This document shows positions 6,727-17,100 of a DNA stretch of 33,550 nt, piece by piece. The notes below the pieces were generated by a model. The model was not told where the DNA came from. It did no database searches and worked only from the letters and a program-made list of their open reading frames with translations. The stretch is from Woeseiaceae bacterium (GTDB lineage: Bacteria > Pseudomonadota > Gammaproteobacteria > Steroidobacterales > Woeseiaceae). The stretch's first letter is position 1. Each line of letters begins with the position of its first letter. The stretch is from positions 1 through 33,550 of the forward strand of contig JASJCH010000010.1 in assembly GCA_030066075.1 (NCBI GenBank). The letters are read 5' to 3'. Both the position numbers and the translations under genes were made by a program.

Positions 6727-9348
6727 TTAGTCGAAGTTCTTGACGAAGGTCACGCCGTAAGTCGCGGGCGCTGCCGGGTACGAGTTCATGCGACCAAGGC
6801 CGATGGGCTGGTCGAACGAGCCGTGGTACCAGCGTTCGTCCGTGATATTGCGTCCCCACAAAGTCAGGGTCGAATCGATGCTGATGAAATCGAAGCCCAA
6901 CCTGACGTTGATCATGTCCACACTGTCCTGCTTCGTGAACGGATCGAGGTCGCCGTCCGTCCATTGCGAAGACATGTAGGTGTACTCGCCGCGGAAGAAC
7001 ATCGACAGGTTGTTACCGAGGTCGACCGTTTGCGACAGCGCGACGAATGCCCGATCCTCGGGGTTGTAAGGCAGCGGGAAGCCGGTGCGATCACAGACTT
7101 CAGCATCCGGGTCGCCGCCGCTGCCGGGGTCGGAACCGCCCTGGTGGAACAGGTAGGTATCCCAGCAGGTGCCGCCCTCGAACTCGTCGTATTCGCCTTC
7201 GTTGTGGGAGTAGTGTGCCTGGATCTCGGTGGAATCCGTGGGCTGCCAGAGCATCTCGATCTCGTAGCCGTCCGTGCTCAGCTTACCGGCGTTCTGCAGG
7301 TTGAAGCCTGTGCCAGTGAACGTGTTGGCCTGGAAGTCGTCGTACTCGACGTCATAGATGGCGATCTTGAGCTGCACGGGTCCGTACTCGCCCTTGAGAC
7401 CGAGTTCGATGGATTCCGAAGTCTCGGCGTCGAAGATCGGGTCGAACGCTGGCGAGATGCGGTCGGTGTTGGTGCCGCCGGACTTGAAGCCCGTCGCGTA
7501 CGACAGGTACAGCAGCGTCGCGCCACCGCCCGGGAACCAGCTGAGCTTGCCGGTATAGGTGAACTGGTCGTCGTCGAGCTTATCGTTGAGGTCAGGACGT
7601 GGTGCCAGCGGCGGGAACTCGTACGAGCCCCACCCCTCGAAGCCGAACGGGATGAAAACGGCCAGCGTGTTCGGGTCCATGAAGTCAGGTGGCGGCAGGC
7701 CCTGCGGGCAGTCCGGACTGACGGCCGGATTGAGCTGGCACGCAATCAATGCGAGAGCGTCGAGGTCGGGCGGCGGGCCCTGTGCGGTCTGCACAAAGGT
7801 AGCGTCGATCTTCTTGGTCTCGTCGGTGTAGCGTCCGCCGAGCGTGATCGTGAAGTCATCCGTCACCGCGATATCGAACTGCGTGAACACGGCCCAGCCG
7901 TCCTGGTCCTGGTTGACCGTGTCCTCGGAGAACACGCCGGCCGGGAATGCAGTACCGGCAGGCGGGTACGGCAGGCCGACCAGCTGGTTCACCGTGTTGA
8001 CCAAGGTGACCGCATCGCCAACTTCCGGCACCGTGAGGTCGATGTACTGGCCGAGCAGGCCTGCGGGGCCTGAGGGATCGCTCGTGTTCTTGAAGCTGTC
8101 GATCTCCTGGCCGAAGTAATAGGCGCCGGCCACGTAGTTGACCGACTCGCCGATATCGCCGGTGACACGGAACTCTTGTGACAGCGATTCCACTTCGGCG
8201 TCATTGGTCCGGGAAATCAGCGGGACGCTGGTGAAGTCGGCATCAATGATATCGAACGTATCGAAGGTCCGGTAAGCCGTGATCGACGTGAACGTCGCAC
8301 TGTCACCGAGCGCGAAATTGAACTCGGCCGACAGACCCAGGTCTTCGTTCGTGGAATTCGGAACGGAGTCGTAGGAGACAAGGTACTCGTCAAAGCCGAC
8401 GCCCTGCCGAATGTCGAGCTGCGGCGGGAAGATCCCCGGGGGATACGGGTAGTCGGTGAAGATCGTGCCGCCGAGGGCCGCGATAGCCGAGTCCGAGCCG
8501 AAGGTCGGCATGCCCGTCGGCAGGCTCGACTGCGCGACGAGGCCGTCAACGCGGGCAACGGCAACGCAGCAAGTTTCGTCGATCTCGGCGTAGTCCGCGA
8601 TGATGCGCGCGTTGAAATCGTCACCCGGCTCGTTGATCGCGAGCTGCAGGCGGGCGCCCCAGCGATCTCGGTCGTTATAGAAATCGTCGCCCCTCACGTC
8701 ATCGTCGACATAGCCGTCCCGCTGCGAGCCGAACACGGTGGCGCGCATCGCGGTGTTCTCGGTGAGCGAGAAGTTCGATGCGGCGCCGAACTTGATAAGC
8801 CCGTAGTCACCGGCGGTCGCCTCGACATAGGCGTCCCGCTCATGGCTCGGGCGGACCGTGCGAACGATGATGGCGCCCGATGCCGTGTTCTTGCCGAACA
8901 GCGTGCCCTGGGGACCGCGGGCGACCTCCACCATCTCGATATCGGCGAGGTCATTGATCAGCGAGCTTTGGCGCGAGCGATAAACGCCGTCGACGTAAAG
9001 GCCGACAGAGGATTCGACGCCGAAGTTGTTGGAGGTCGAGCCGATGCCGCGAATCGAGAAGTTGGTCGACGTCGACGTCTGGCTCTGGCCGATGATCAGG
9101 CCGACCACGTTCTGCTGCAGGTCGAACATGTCCTTGATGCCGGCTGCTTGAATATCGGCGCCTGTAAGAGCGCTGACAGCGACCGGTACGTCCATGATGC
9201 TTTGCTCGCGGCGCTGCACCGTAACGAGGATTTCCTCGATTGCCTCAGGTTCTTCCTGGGCAACCGAAACGGATGTAAAAGTGAGTCCGGCGGCTACTAC
9301 CGGCCCGAGCGTGGCCAGGCGCAGTATCGATGAAATTCGCATGCTCAT
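6727..9348 (-). CDS. TonB-dependent outer-membrane receptor, substrate unknown
   Basis: This 873-residue outer-membrane receptor imports a ligand using TonB energy. A signal peptide covers residues 1-30 (cleavage after VSVA). A TonB-box-like EEILVTVQRRE follows at 38-48. The plug domain then shows NFSIRGIG (96-103), VGLYVDGVYRSR (115-126) and the RGPQGTLFGKNTASGAI stretch (144-160), and a long beta-barrel runs to the C-terminal YGVTFVKNFD. The sequence belongs to the sphingomonad/marine proteobacterial style of receptor, not classical siderophore receptors. Putative surface loops hold cysteines (an adjacent Cys-Cys pair, then pairs in the second half). An AAGGGGG ribosome site at about 9353-9359 precedes ATG 9348; a second in-frame ATG lies at 9342. 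It diverges from the AlkK-like ligase, suggesting uptake of a fatty or other hydrophobic acid. That substrate is inference. Confidence 0.93.
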   Translation of the reverse strand: MSMRISSILRLATLGPVVAAGLTFTSVSVAQEEPEAIEEILVTVQRREQSIMDVPVAVSALTGADIQAAGIKDMFDLQQNVVGLIIGQSQTSTSTNFSIRGIGSTSNNFGVESSVGLYVDGVYRSRQSSLINDLADIEMVEVARGPQGTLFGKNTASGAIIVRTVRPSHERDAYVEATAGDYGLIKFGAASNFSLTENTAMRATVFGSQRDGYVDDDVRGDDFYNDRDRWGARLQLAINEPGDDFNARIIADYAEIDETCCVAVARVDGLVAQSSLPTGMPTFGSDSAIAALGGTIFTDYPYPPGIFPPQLDIRQGVGFDEYLVSYDSVPNSTNEDLGLSAEFNFALGDSATFTSITAYRTFDTFDIIDADFTSVPLISRTNDAEVESLSQEFRVTGDIGESVNYVAGAYYFGQEIDSFKNTSDPSGPAGLLGQYIDLTVPEVGDAVTLVNTVNQLVGLPYPPAGTAFPAGVFSEDTVNQDQDGWAVFTQFDIAVTDDFTITLGGRYTDETKKIDATFVQTAQGPPPDLDALALIACQLNPAVSPDCPQGLPPPDFMDPNTLAVFIPFGFEGWGSYEFPPLAPRPDLNDKLDDDQFTYTGKLSWFPGGGATLLYLSYATGFKSGGTNTDRISPAFDPIFDAETSESIELGLKGEYGPVQLKIAIYDVEYDDFQANTFTGTGFNLQNAGKLSTDGYEIEMLWQPTDSTEIQAHYSHNEGEYDEFEGGTCWDTYLFHQGGSDPGSGGDPDAEVCDRTGFPLPYNPEDRAFVALSQTVDLGNNLSMFFRGEYTYMSSQWTDGDLDPFTKQDSVDMINVRLGFDFISIDSTLTLWGRNITDERWYHGSFDQPIGLGRMNSYPAAPATYGVTFVKNFD

Positions 9349-9516
9349 TGGTCCCCCTTGCTAAGCACTGAATTGCGACAGATATGGTGCACGAGAGAAT
9401 AGCATGATTTCCGTGAACCACCGCAAAATCAATAGCTTCGGATTGTGCTTATGCAAAACCGTTGAAGTGACATTTCTGCTAAATTAGCGACCCTTGCAAC
9501 ACGGGAAGACATCAGC

Positions 9517-11148
9517 ATGCTCGGACTCATGATGAACACGCCGCTATTGGTCTCGTCGATAGCGGAACATGCCGCCAGCTACCATGGCTCTCGCGAGATC
9601 GTCTCGGTCACAGTCGACAATCCGCGGCACCGTTACACCTACCGGGAATGCATCGCGCGGTCCAGGCAGTTGGCCAATGCGCTGGCCCGTCTCGGCGCCA
9701 ACCCGGGAGACCGCATCGCGACGCTGGCCTGGAACGACTACCGGCACATCGAGGCGTACTACGGGATCAGTGGCGCCGGCTATGTCTGCCACACAATCAA
9801 CCCGCGGCTGTTCCCCGAGCAACTCGTGTTCATCATCAACCATGCCGAGGATCGGTGGATCTTCACGGATGTCATGTTCGTGCCGCTGCTGGAGGCCCTG
9901 GCGGACAAGATCCCGAACGTCGAGGGCATTGTCGTCATGACCGACGAGAAGCACATGCCCGAAACGCAGCTCAAGAACGTCATGTGCTACGAGACGCTGG
10001 TCGCGAACGAGAGCAGCGACTTCGACTGGCCGGACCTCGACGAGCGCTCCGCGTCGGCGCTGTGCTACACGTCGGGCACGACCGGCGATCCGAAGGGCGT
10101 GCTTTACGACCACCGGTCGACCGTGTTGCATGCCTTCGCCGCCGTGACGCCGGACGTCATGGCGATGTCCAGCCGCGATACCGTGCTGCCCGTCGTGCCG
10201 CTGTTTCACGTCAACGCCTGGGGCGTGCCTTATGCCACGTTCATGGTGGGCGCCAAGCTCGTCATGCCCGGGCCGAAGATGGGCGACGGCGAGGCGCTGT
10301 GCGACCTGCTGGATAGCGAGGACGTGACGCTGGCGCTGGGCGTGCCCACGGTGTGGCTGGCGTTGCTGCAGTACTGCCAGGCTGCCGGCAAACGGCTCGA
10401 CAAGTTGCAGCGCACGGTCATCGGCGGGGCGGCGGTGCCGCGCTCGATGATCCAGGAGTTTCGAGACAAGCACGGCGTCGAGGCGCGCCAGGGGTGGGGC
10501 ATGACCGAGATGAGCCCGCTGGGCGTCGTCAATACCCTCAAGGCCGGGCTCGAAGGCCTGACGGACGACGAGCAACTCGACCTGGCGGCCAAGGCCGGCC
10601 GTGGCATCTACGGTTGCGAGATGCGAATCGTGAATGACGAGGGCGAGCAGCTGCCCTGGGATGGTGAGGCCTATGGCGCGCTGCAGGTGCGCGGGCCCTG
10701 GATCTGCAGCGACTATTACAAGCTCGATGGCGCTGCCGGTTCCCACACTGAGGACGGCTGGTTCGACACGGGCGACGTTGCCACGATCGACCCTGAGGGT
10801 TACATGGCCATCACCGACCGCACCAAGGACGTTATCAAGTCGGGCGGGGAGTGGATCAGCTCGATCGAACTCGAGAACACGGCCATGGCGCACGAGGCGG
10901 TGGCCGAGGCGGCCGTCATCGGCGTGCCGCACCCGAAATGGACCGAGCGGCCGCTGCTCGTGGTCGTGAGAGGCGAGGGCCAGGACGTCTCCGGGCAGGA
11001 GCTGCTCGACTTCTACGAGGGCAAGGTGGCGAAGTGGTGGATTCCGACCGATGTCGAGTTCGTCGATGAGCTGCCCCATACGGCGACAGGGAAGGTCAAG
11101 AAGATTGAATTGCGCCAGCAATTCAAAGACTATGAGTGGTCCGCCTAG
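9517..11148 (+). CDS. alkK: AlkK-like medium/long-chain acyl-CoA synthetase
   Basis: This 543-residue AMP-forming ligase activates a carboxylic acid to its CoA thioester with ATP. The P-loop [11 protein letters not shown] lies at 184-194, GWGMTEMSP near 328-336, the adenylate-binding [17 protein letters not shown] near 419-435, [13 protein letters not shown] in the hinge, and the C-terminal catalytic lysine in [12 protein letters not shown]. The N-terminus ([20 protein letters not shown]) and [23 protein letters not shown] closely follow AlkK of the Pseudomonas alkane pathway, as I remember that sequence. It leads an operon with a degenerate SDR and thioesterase II, and diverges from the TonB receptor. 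The gene symbol reflects family resemblance; the true substrate is unknown. Confidence 0.92.
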   Translation: MLGLMMNTPLLVSSIAEHAASYHGSREIVSVTVDNPRHRYTYRECIARSRQLANALARLGANPGDRIATLAWNDYRHIEAYYGISGAGYVCHTINPRLFPEQLVFIINHAEDRWIFTDVMFVPLLEALADKIPNVEGIVVMTDEKHMPETQLKNVMCYETLVANESSDFDWPDLDERSASALCYTSGTTGDPKGVLYDHRSTVLHAFAAVTPDVMAMSSRDTVLPVVPLFHVNAWGVPYATFMVGAKLVMPGPKMGDGEALCDLLDSEDVTLALGVPTVWLALLQYCQAAGKRLDKLQRTVIGGAAVPRSMIQEFRDKHGVEARQGWGMTEMSPLGVVNTLKAGLEGLTDDEQLDLAAKAGRGIYGCEMRIVNDEGEQLPWDGEAYGALQVRGPWICSDYYKLDGAAGSHTEDGWFDTGDVATIDPEGYMAITDRTKDVIKSGGEWISSIELENTAMAHEAVAEAAVIGVPHPKWTERPLLVVVRGEGQDVSGQELLDFYEGKVAKWWIPTDVEFVDELPHTATGKVKKIELRQQFKDYEWSA

Positions 11149-11177
11149 GGGCGGATACGAACTTCGCTGGAGCAAGC

Positions 11178-11924
11178 ATGGCAGACCCCCTTCGCCTTTA
11201 CGGCCTGAGGGCGCTGGTGACGAGTGGCGGGAGCGGTATCGGTGAGGCCGTCGCGCGAACGCTCGTCAAGCACGGCGCCCGTGTACTGGCCGCCGACACG
11301 GTCAATAGCGGCGTCGATCACCATTTTCGTTCCGTCAAGGGCATCGACGGCCTGACGGCGAACCTGGTCGACCCGGCCAAAGTACCCGAACTCGTCGACG
11401 AAGCGGCCGACAAGCTGGGCGGCATCGATATCCTGATCGCGGAGTTCCCGCTGGCTGTCGAAGCGCCGCTGGCGGACGGTGACGCTCAGCTCGAGTCGCT
11501 GCTCGAACGTCGCGCCGCGCTCGTCAGGGCGCTTTGCGAGTCGGCCCTGCCGCACCTGAAGAAAAGCCCGGCAGGGCGCATCATCAGCATTGGCTTCCTG
11601 CGCAGCCTGTTTGCCGAGAATGGCAGCGAGGCCTTCGAGGCCGCCGAGCAGGATCTTGCGGCACTGACGCGCAAGCTCGCCGCGCAGAAAGGCGAGTACG
11701 GCATCACGGCCAACTACATCCAGCCGGGCGCCATCATGACGCCGGCCAGCCGCGAGGTGTTCCGCAAGAACAAGGCACTGCGCGATTTCTGTATCCAGAA
11801 TTCCGCGGCCCGGCGGCTCGGCGAGCCTGTGGATGTCGCCAAGGTTGCACTGTTCCTGGCCAGCGATGACTCCGCTTTCGTCAGCGGTACGGGCATCCGC
11901 GTCGACGGTGGCAATAACGGCTGA
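11178..11924 (+). CDS. Degenerate short-chain dehydrogenase lacking catalytic residues
   Basis: This 248-residue protein has the Rossmann fold of a classical SDR. The cofactor motif TSGGSGIG sits at 15-22, an NAD(P)-pocket Asp at 40, and a well-kept C-terminus (ITANYIQPGAIMTP, FLASDDSAFVSGTGIRVDGG). The active site is gone. By alignment to SDR motifs the NNAG loop reads AEFP (88-91), the catalytic Ser position is Phe140, Tyr is Phe153 and Lys is Glu157, with the Ser-x12-Tyr spacing still exact. The reading frame is open and well formed, so this is not a decayed pseudogene. ATG 11178 is preceded by GGAG. It lies 29 bases after the AlkK-like ligase and 6 bases before tesB, so it is cotranscribed with them. 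It may bind nucleotide or acyl-CoA without redox chemistry. Confidence 0.88.
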   Translation: MADPLRLYGLRALVTSGGSGIGEAVARTLVKHGARVLAADTVNSGVDHHFRSVKGIDGLTANLVDPAKVPELVDEAADKLGGIDILIAEFPLAVEAPLADGDAQLESLLERRAALVRALCESALPHLKKSPAGRIISIGFLRSLFAENGSEAFEAAEQDLAALTRKLAAQKGEYGITANYIQPGAIMTPASREVFRKNKALRDFCIQNSAARRLGEPVDVAKVALFLASDDSAFVSGTGIRVDGGNNG

Positions 11925-11930
11925 CTGAGC

Positions 11931-12827
11931 ATGCACCCGGTTCTCGATGACCTGATCACGCTCCTGAAGCTGGAGCGGATCGAAGACAATATTTTCCGCG
12001 GCGACAGTCGCGACATCGGCAGTGCACAGGTTTTCGGCGGCCAGGTACTGGGCCAGGCGCTGTCGGCCGCACAGAACACGGTCGAGGAACGCGTCGCGCA
12101 CTCGCTGCACGCGTACTTCCTGCGCCGCGGCGACATGAACGCGCCAATCATCTACGAAGTCGACCGCGCCCGGGATGGCGGCAGTTTTTCGACGCGCCGC
12201 GTCGTGGCCATCCAGCATGGCCGGCCGATCTTCAACCTGGCGGCCTCATTCCAGCAGCCAGAGCCCGGGCTCAGCCACCAGGCCGACAAGCCCGAAGTGG
12301 CCGGGCCGGACGGCCTCAAGGATCTGGCCGAGATCGCCTGCGAGCACCTGGACAAGCTGCCCGAGAAGCTGCGGCGCTTCATGACCGACAAGCGGCCGTT
12401 CGAGTTTCGCCCGGTGGAGCCGGTGGCGCTCGGCACGCCGGATCCGCAGCCGCCGGTCAAGCACGTCTGGATTCGCGCTGTCGACGCGCTGCCCGACAAC
12501 GTCGCACTGCACCAAAACCTGCTTGCCTACGTATCGGATTTCGAATTGCTCGGCACCAGCACGCTGCCGCACGGACTACCGTTCGGTCAGGGCAAGGTGA
12601 TCATGGCGAGCCTCGACCACGCGCTCTGGTTTCACCGCGAGTTTCGTATCGACGAGTGGCTGTTGTACGCGATGGACAGCCCCAACGCGTCGGGCGCGCG
12701 TGGCTTCGCGCGCGGCCAGTTATTTACAGCGGACGGGACGCTGGTCGCGTCCACTGCCCAGGAAGGTCTCGTCCGCGTTGTCGACGAGCCGCGCGAGACG
12801 CGCACCGACCCGCGGCTGCAGGTTTGA
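11931..12827 (+). CDS. tesB: Acyl-CoA thioesterase II
   Basis: This 298-residue double hot-dog protein hydrolyses acyl-CoA to free acid and CoA. Signatures are GGQVLGQALSAA, HSLHAYFLRRGD, GGSFSTRRVVAIQ, LDHALWFHREF, DEWLLY, ARGFARGQLF and ASTAQEGLVR. The catalytic triad positions known from E. coli TesB (Asp204, Thr228, Gln278) correspond to Asp203, Ser227 and Gln277, so the nucleophile-activating Thr is Ser here, a conservative change. Third gene of the ligase-SDR-thioesterase operon. Having both ligase and thioesterase in one operon suggests control of the acyl-CoA pool. Its stop directly abuts the stop of the convergent gamma-carbonic anhydrase gene. Confidence 0.95.
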   Translation: MHPVLDDLITLLKLERIEDNIFRGDSRDIGSAQVFGGQVLGQALSAAQNTVEERVAHSLHAYFLRRGDMNAPIIYEVDRARDGGSFSTRRVVAIQHGRPIFNLAASFQQPEPGLSHQADKPEVAGPDGLKDLAEIACEHLDKLPEKLRRFMTDKRPFEFRPVEPVALGTPDPQPPVKHVWIRAVDALPDNVALHQNLLAYVSDFELLGTSTLPHGLPFGQGKVIMASLDHALWFHREFRIDEWLLYAMDSPNASGARGFARGQLFTADGTLVASTAQEGLVRVVDEPRETRTDPRLQV

Positions 12828-13349
12828 TTACGCGTCCGTGAGTGTCGAGCTGAAGCGGGCGGCGTTCGCGATGTAGTGACGCGCGGCCTCGCGCATTCCG
12901 GCGATCTCTTCTTCGGTCAGCTCGCGCAGGACCTTGGCCGGCGCCCCGATAATCAGTGAGCCGTCCGGGAAGGACTTGCCCTCGGTGACCAGCGAGTGGG
13001 CGCCGACCAGGCAGTTACGCCCGATCGTCGCACCGTTGAGAATCGTGCTGCCGATGCCGATCAGCGAATTCTCGCCGATCGTACAGCCGTGCAGCATGAC
13101 CTTGTGACCGACGGTAACGCCCGTCGCAATCGTCAGCGGGAACCCGGGGTCCGTGTGCAGCACGCAGCCGTCCTGTACGTTGCTGCCCGCGCCCACCTCG
13201 ATAGGCTCGTTGTCGCCCCGCAGGACGCAGTTGAACCAGACACTCGATTCGGGCAGCAGCCGCACGTGGCCGATGACCGAAGCGTTCGGTGCGACGAAAT
13301 GGCCGTCGCCGACGAGCTCGGGGCTGCGATCCCCAAGCGCGTATATCAC
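12828..13349 (-). CDS. Gamma-carbonic anhydrase family protein (YrdA/PaaY-like)
   Basis: This 173-residue left-handed beta-helix protein is built of hexapeptide repeats (for example [17 protein letters not shown]). The three zinc histidines are in place: His65 in CVLHTDP, and His82 and His87 in VGHKVMLHG, with the standard spacing. Known family members are carbonic anhydrases, or thioesterase-like proteins such as PaaY; which applies here is unclear. The start codon overlaps the gpmA stop (ATGA), so it is translated from the gpmA transcript. It is the last gene of the minus-strand run starting at zapE and meets the tesB stop with no gap. Confidence 0.92.
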   Translation of the reverse strand: MIYALGDRSPELVGDGHFVAPNASVIGHVRLLPESSVWFNCVLRGDNEPIEVGAGSNVQDGCVLHTDPGFPLTIATGVTVGHKVMLHGCTIGENSLIGIGSTILNGATIGRNCLVGAHSLVTEGKSFPDGSLIIGAPAKVLRELTEEEIAGMREAARHYIANAARFSSTLTDA

Positions 13350-14089
13350 TTGGCCTTGCCCTGCGCTGCCACGGCCGCGGCCGCCTTGGCGATTTCCTCG
13401 GGGTCACCCAGGAACTCGCGCGAGATGGGCTTGAGATCGTCGTCGAGTTCGTAGGCCAGCGGAATACCGGTCGGGATATTGAACCCGGTGATTTCCTCGT
13501 CCGACACTTCATCGAGCATCTTCACGAGCGCACGCAGGCTGTTGCCGTGCGCCGCGATCAACACGTCCTTGCCGGCCCTGAGCTCGGGTGCGATCAGCTC
13601 GTTCCAGCAGGGCTCGACCCGGTCCAGCGTAAGCGCGAGCGACTCGGTAGCCGGGAGACTGGCGATGCCGGCATAGCGCGGGTCGTGCGCCGGGTGCCGT
13701 TCGTCCGACGGCTCCAGCTCCGGCGGCGGTATGTCATAGCTGCGGCGCCAGATATGAACCTGCTCGTCGCCGTACTTGGCCGCCGTCTCGGCCTTGTTCA
13801 GACCCTGCAGGGCGCCGTAGTGGCGCTCGTTGAGCCGCCAGTCCCTGACGACCGGGATCCACATCTGGTCCATCTCATCCAGCATCAGCCACAAGGTACG
13901 GATCGCACGTTTCAACACCGAGGTAAACGCGATGTCGAATTCGTAACCCGTTTCCTTCAGCAGCTTGCCGGCGGCGACGGCTTCCCTGATGCCCTGTTCC
14001 GTCAGGTCGACATCCGTCCATCCCGTGAACAGGTTCTTGAGGTTCCAGTCGCTCTGGCCGTGACGACAGAGTAGGAGCTTGCCCGCCAT
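13346..14089 (-). CDS. gpmA: 2,3-bisphosphoglycerate-dependent phosphoglycerate mutase
   Basis: Interconverts 3- and 2-phosphoglycerate in glycolysis and gluconeogenesis. The 247-residue protein has the phosphohistidine motif RHGQSDWN (His10), [10 protein letters not shown], a [11 protein letters not shown] segment, [18 protein letters not shown] and the second histidine in [12 protein letters not shown]. The first motif reads HGQS where many members have HGES, a known variant. The ATG at 14089 follows GGAGATAAC, a good ribosome site, which rules out the longer in-frame reading from 14164 that would overlap the dehydrogenase gene. It lies 22 bases after the glutamate dehydrogenase stop and overlaps the next gene by four bases. 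Confidence 0.95.
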   Translation of the reverse strand: MAGKLLLCRHGQSDWNLKNLFTGWTDVDLTEQGIREAVAAGKLLKETGYEFDIAFTSVLKRAIRTLWLMLDEMDQMWIPVVRDWRLNERHYGALQGLNKAETAAKYGDEQVHIWRRSYDIPPPELEPSDERHPAHDPRYAGIASLPATESLALTLDRVEPCWNELIAPELRAGKDVLIAAHGNSLRALVKMLDEVSDEEITGFNIPTGIPLAYELDDDLKPISREFLGDPEEIAKAAAAVAAQGKAK

Positions 14090-14111
14090 GTTATCTCCGT
14101 TGGTATTGGTT

Positions 14112-17100
14112 TCAGGTTGAAATGAGGTCGCGGAATTCCCGCGCGGCGACCGTGAGCGTAGCAAAGTCGACCTCCGGGCGGAGCGTCATTTCCTCGATCA
14201 GCTGGGTAAAACGCTCCACCTTGGCGCTGCGCGCCGCCAGCCAGCGGTCGACGGCCTCGGGGATCTCGTGCTTGCCGCGGCGCCGCAGTATCTGCTCGGC
14301 AAGTTCGCGACGCATCCTGAAGAAGTCATCGCGCAGCTTGCCTCTTGCGACGGCCTGCCAGCGGTCCTTCCATTTGAGATCCTCTGCCGCGACGTGCAGC
14401 CAGTAAATGCCCAGCTTGTCGTTGGTCGCCGCATACAGGCGCGCAAGGTCGACAGCGCCGGGCTTATACGCAGCCGCGAGATCCGCCATGTCGAGAGCCG
14501 GGCGCGTAAGCAGCAGGGCCGACATCTGGTGCGCGAGTTTCTCCGGCACGCCCATCTCGATATACGCGTGCGCGGCCTTCTGGTGACGAACCTTCGCCGA
14601 TTTGGACATGACCGAGCCGGTGCGCGTGTAGACCGTGACCATATTGTCTTTGAGCCTGTCGACGGCTGTCTTGATGGCCAGGTCGTCGCCGAAGCGTTCG
14701 ATAAGCCAGTAGCACGCGTGACGCAACGAGCGGCTGACCTCGAAAAGCAGCAGCACCTGCACCGTTGCAGGCAGTTCGTTATCGAGCTCCTCGATGGTTT
14801 TCCACAACGGGCCGGCCTGGCAAAGCTGTCGCGCGACCGTGTAGGCGCGCGCGATCGTCACGACGTCCGCGCCGGTATCGCTCTGGATGCGTCTGACGAA
14901 TGATGGCCCCATACGATTGACCAGGTCGTTGGCGATCAATGTCGCGAGGATCTCGCGACTCAGTCTGTGCCCGGGTATGAAGTCCGTGTAGCGCCGCCGC
15001 AGGACGGCCGGGAAATAGCGCAGCGGGTCAACAACCAGGAAGTCCTCGAGCGTCTGGCCGGACTCGATCAGGCCATCGTAGAGATCGATCTTGGCGTAAC
15101 TGAGAACGACCGACAGTTCGGGTCGCGTGAAGCCCTGCTTGCGCAGCCGGCGATCCTCGATCTCGGCCTCGTCCGGCAGGAATTCCAGCTCCCGGTCGAG
15201 CAGGCCGGTCTTTTCGAGATTGGTGATCAGGCGCGCCATCTCGTCGATGCGCTCCACCGAGCGGACCTCGCTCATGCTGATGGCCTGGGTCTGCAGGTAA
15301 TTGTTGCGCAGCACCAGGTCGGCGATCTCGTCGGTCATGGACTCGAGCAGCTGGTTGCGCTTATCGCGTGTCATGTCCGTCTTCGCGACCACATCGCGCA
15401 TCAGGATCTTGATATTGACCTCGCGGTCCGAGCTGTCGACGCCGCCCGAGTTGTCGATGAAGTCGGTATTGATGCGACCGCCGCACTGTGCGAACTCGAT
15501 GCGCGCGCGCTGCGTTAGTCCGAGGTTGCCGCCTTCGCCGACAACAAGGCACCGCAGCTCGTTCGCGTCAACTCGCACCCCGTCATTCGTGTGATCGCCG
15601 ACGTCGCTTTGGCCCTCGCTGCTGGCTTTGACGTAGGTGCCGATGCCGCCGTTCCAGAGCAGGTCCACTTTCATCTTCAGGATGGCGCGGATCAGCTGGT
15701 CCGGCTGCATCGTGAGTTCGCTGGTGCCGAGCATGCGCCGCGCCTCGGCACTCAGGCGGATCGTCTTGGCCTGGCGCGAGAAAACGCCGCCGCCCTTGGA
15801 GATGACGGCTTCGTTGTAGTCATTCCAGCCGGAACGCGGTTTCCTGAACAAGCGTTGCCGTTCGCGGAAACTGGCCGCGATGTCCGGGTCCGGGTCGAGG
15901 AAGATATGCAGGTGATTGAAGGCGGCGACCAGGCGGATCTTGCGCGACAACAGCATGCCGTTGCCGAAGACGTCGCCGCTCATGTCGCCGATGCCCGCGA
16001 CCGTGAACGGCTCCTTCTGGGTGTTCACGCCGAGTTCGCGGAAGTGGCGCTTGACGGCTTCCCAGCCGCCTCGCGCAGTGATACCCATTTTCTTGTGGTC
16101 GTAGCCCGCGGAGCCGCCGGAGGCGAACGCATCGTCGAGCCAGAAGCCGTAGCTTGCGGAGATCTCGTTGGCAATATCCGAGAAGCTCGCCGTGCCCTTG
16201 TCCGCGGCTACGACGAGATAGGGGTCGTCGCCGTCGCGGCGCACGACGTTCTGCGGCGGCACAATCTCGCCGTCGATGACGTTGTCGGTGACGTCGAGCA
16301 GGCTGCTGATAAAGGCCTTGTAGCACGTGACGCCATTCTCGAAGATCGCCTCGCGATCGCCGGCGGGTGGCCGCTTCGGGAAAAAGCCGCCTTTGGCGCC
16401 GGTCGGTACGATCACCGTGTTCTTGACCACCTGCGCCTTCATCAGCCCGAGAATCTCGGTGCGGAAATCCTCGCGACGATCGGACCAGCGCAATCCGCCG
16501 CGGGCAACGTCGCCGCCGCGGAGGTGGACGCCCTCGACGTCGGGCGAATAAACGAAGATCTCGTACTTGGGTCGCGGCAGCGGCACTTCGCGCATGGCGG
16601 ACGGGTCGAGCTTGATCGCGATACAGGGTTTCGGTGCGCCGTCGTCGTCGGTCTGGTAAAAATTCGTGCGCAGCGTTGCGGCAATCGCGCCGGCAAACGC
16701 CGACAGGATGCGATCCTCATCGACATTGCGCGCCCGCGCCACGGCGCGCTTGACCGCCTGCGCCATGTCGGCCATTCCGGCCTTGCGGCGTGTCGCCGCT
16801 ATGGTCGGATCGAATTGCATCTCGAACTGCTCCACGAGCAGCCTGGCGAGGCCCGGGTAGGCGCCGAGGACGTCCTCCATGTAGGTCTGGCTGAACGGCA
16901 TGCCGAGCTGCACCAGGTACTTCATATAGCAGCGCAGCAAGGTGACCTGTCGCTGTTCGAGTTTGGCCGTCAGGATCAGGCGATTGAGGCCGTCGCTCTC
17001 GACGGTCCCCGCCAGCGCTTTCATGAAATAGTCTTCGAAATGCGGCGCGACGACATTGCGGTCGAACTGGCCGCCACCTCTGTTGCGCAGGTGGAAATCC

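Noticed and set aside
6703-8073. A 456-codon plus-strand frame opposite the TonB receptor.
   Set aside because: Low-complexity Val/Arg/Glu-rich translation, no start context, and the receptor is clearly real on the other strand.
9361-9516. Sigma-70 promoters for the divergent TonB receptor and ligase genes.
   Set aside because: Candidate hexamers such as TTGAAG or TATTCT have poor partners or wrong spacing (12 or 19 bases), so none is supported well enough to list.
9544-11175. A 543-codon open frame on the minus strand opposite the AlkK-like ligase.
   Set aside because: The ligase motifs are complete on the plus strand; the antisense translation is Arg/His-rich with no recognisable motif.
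11178-11924. Calling the degenerate SDR a pseudogene.
   Set aside because: No frameshift or internal stop, normal codon use, good ribosome site, tight operon spacing and an intact cofactor motif argue for a functional protein.
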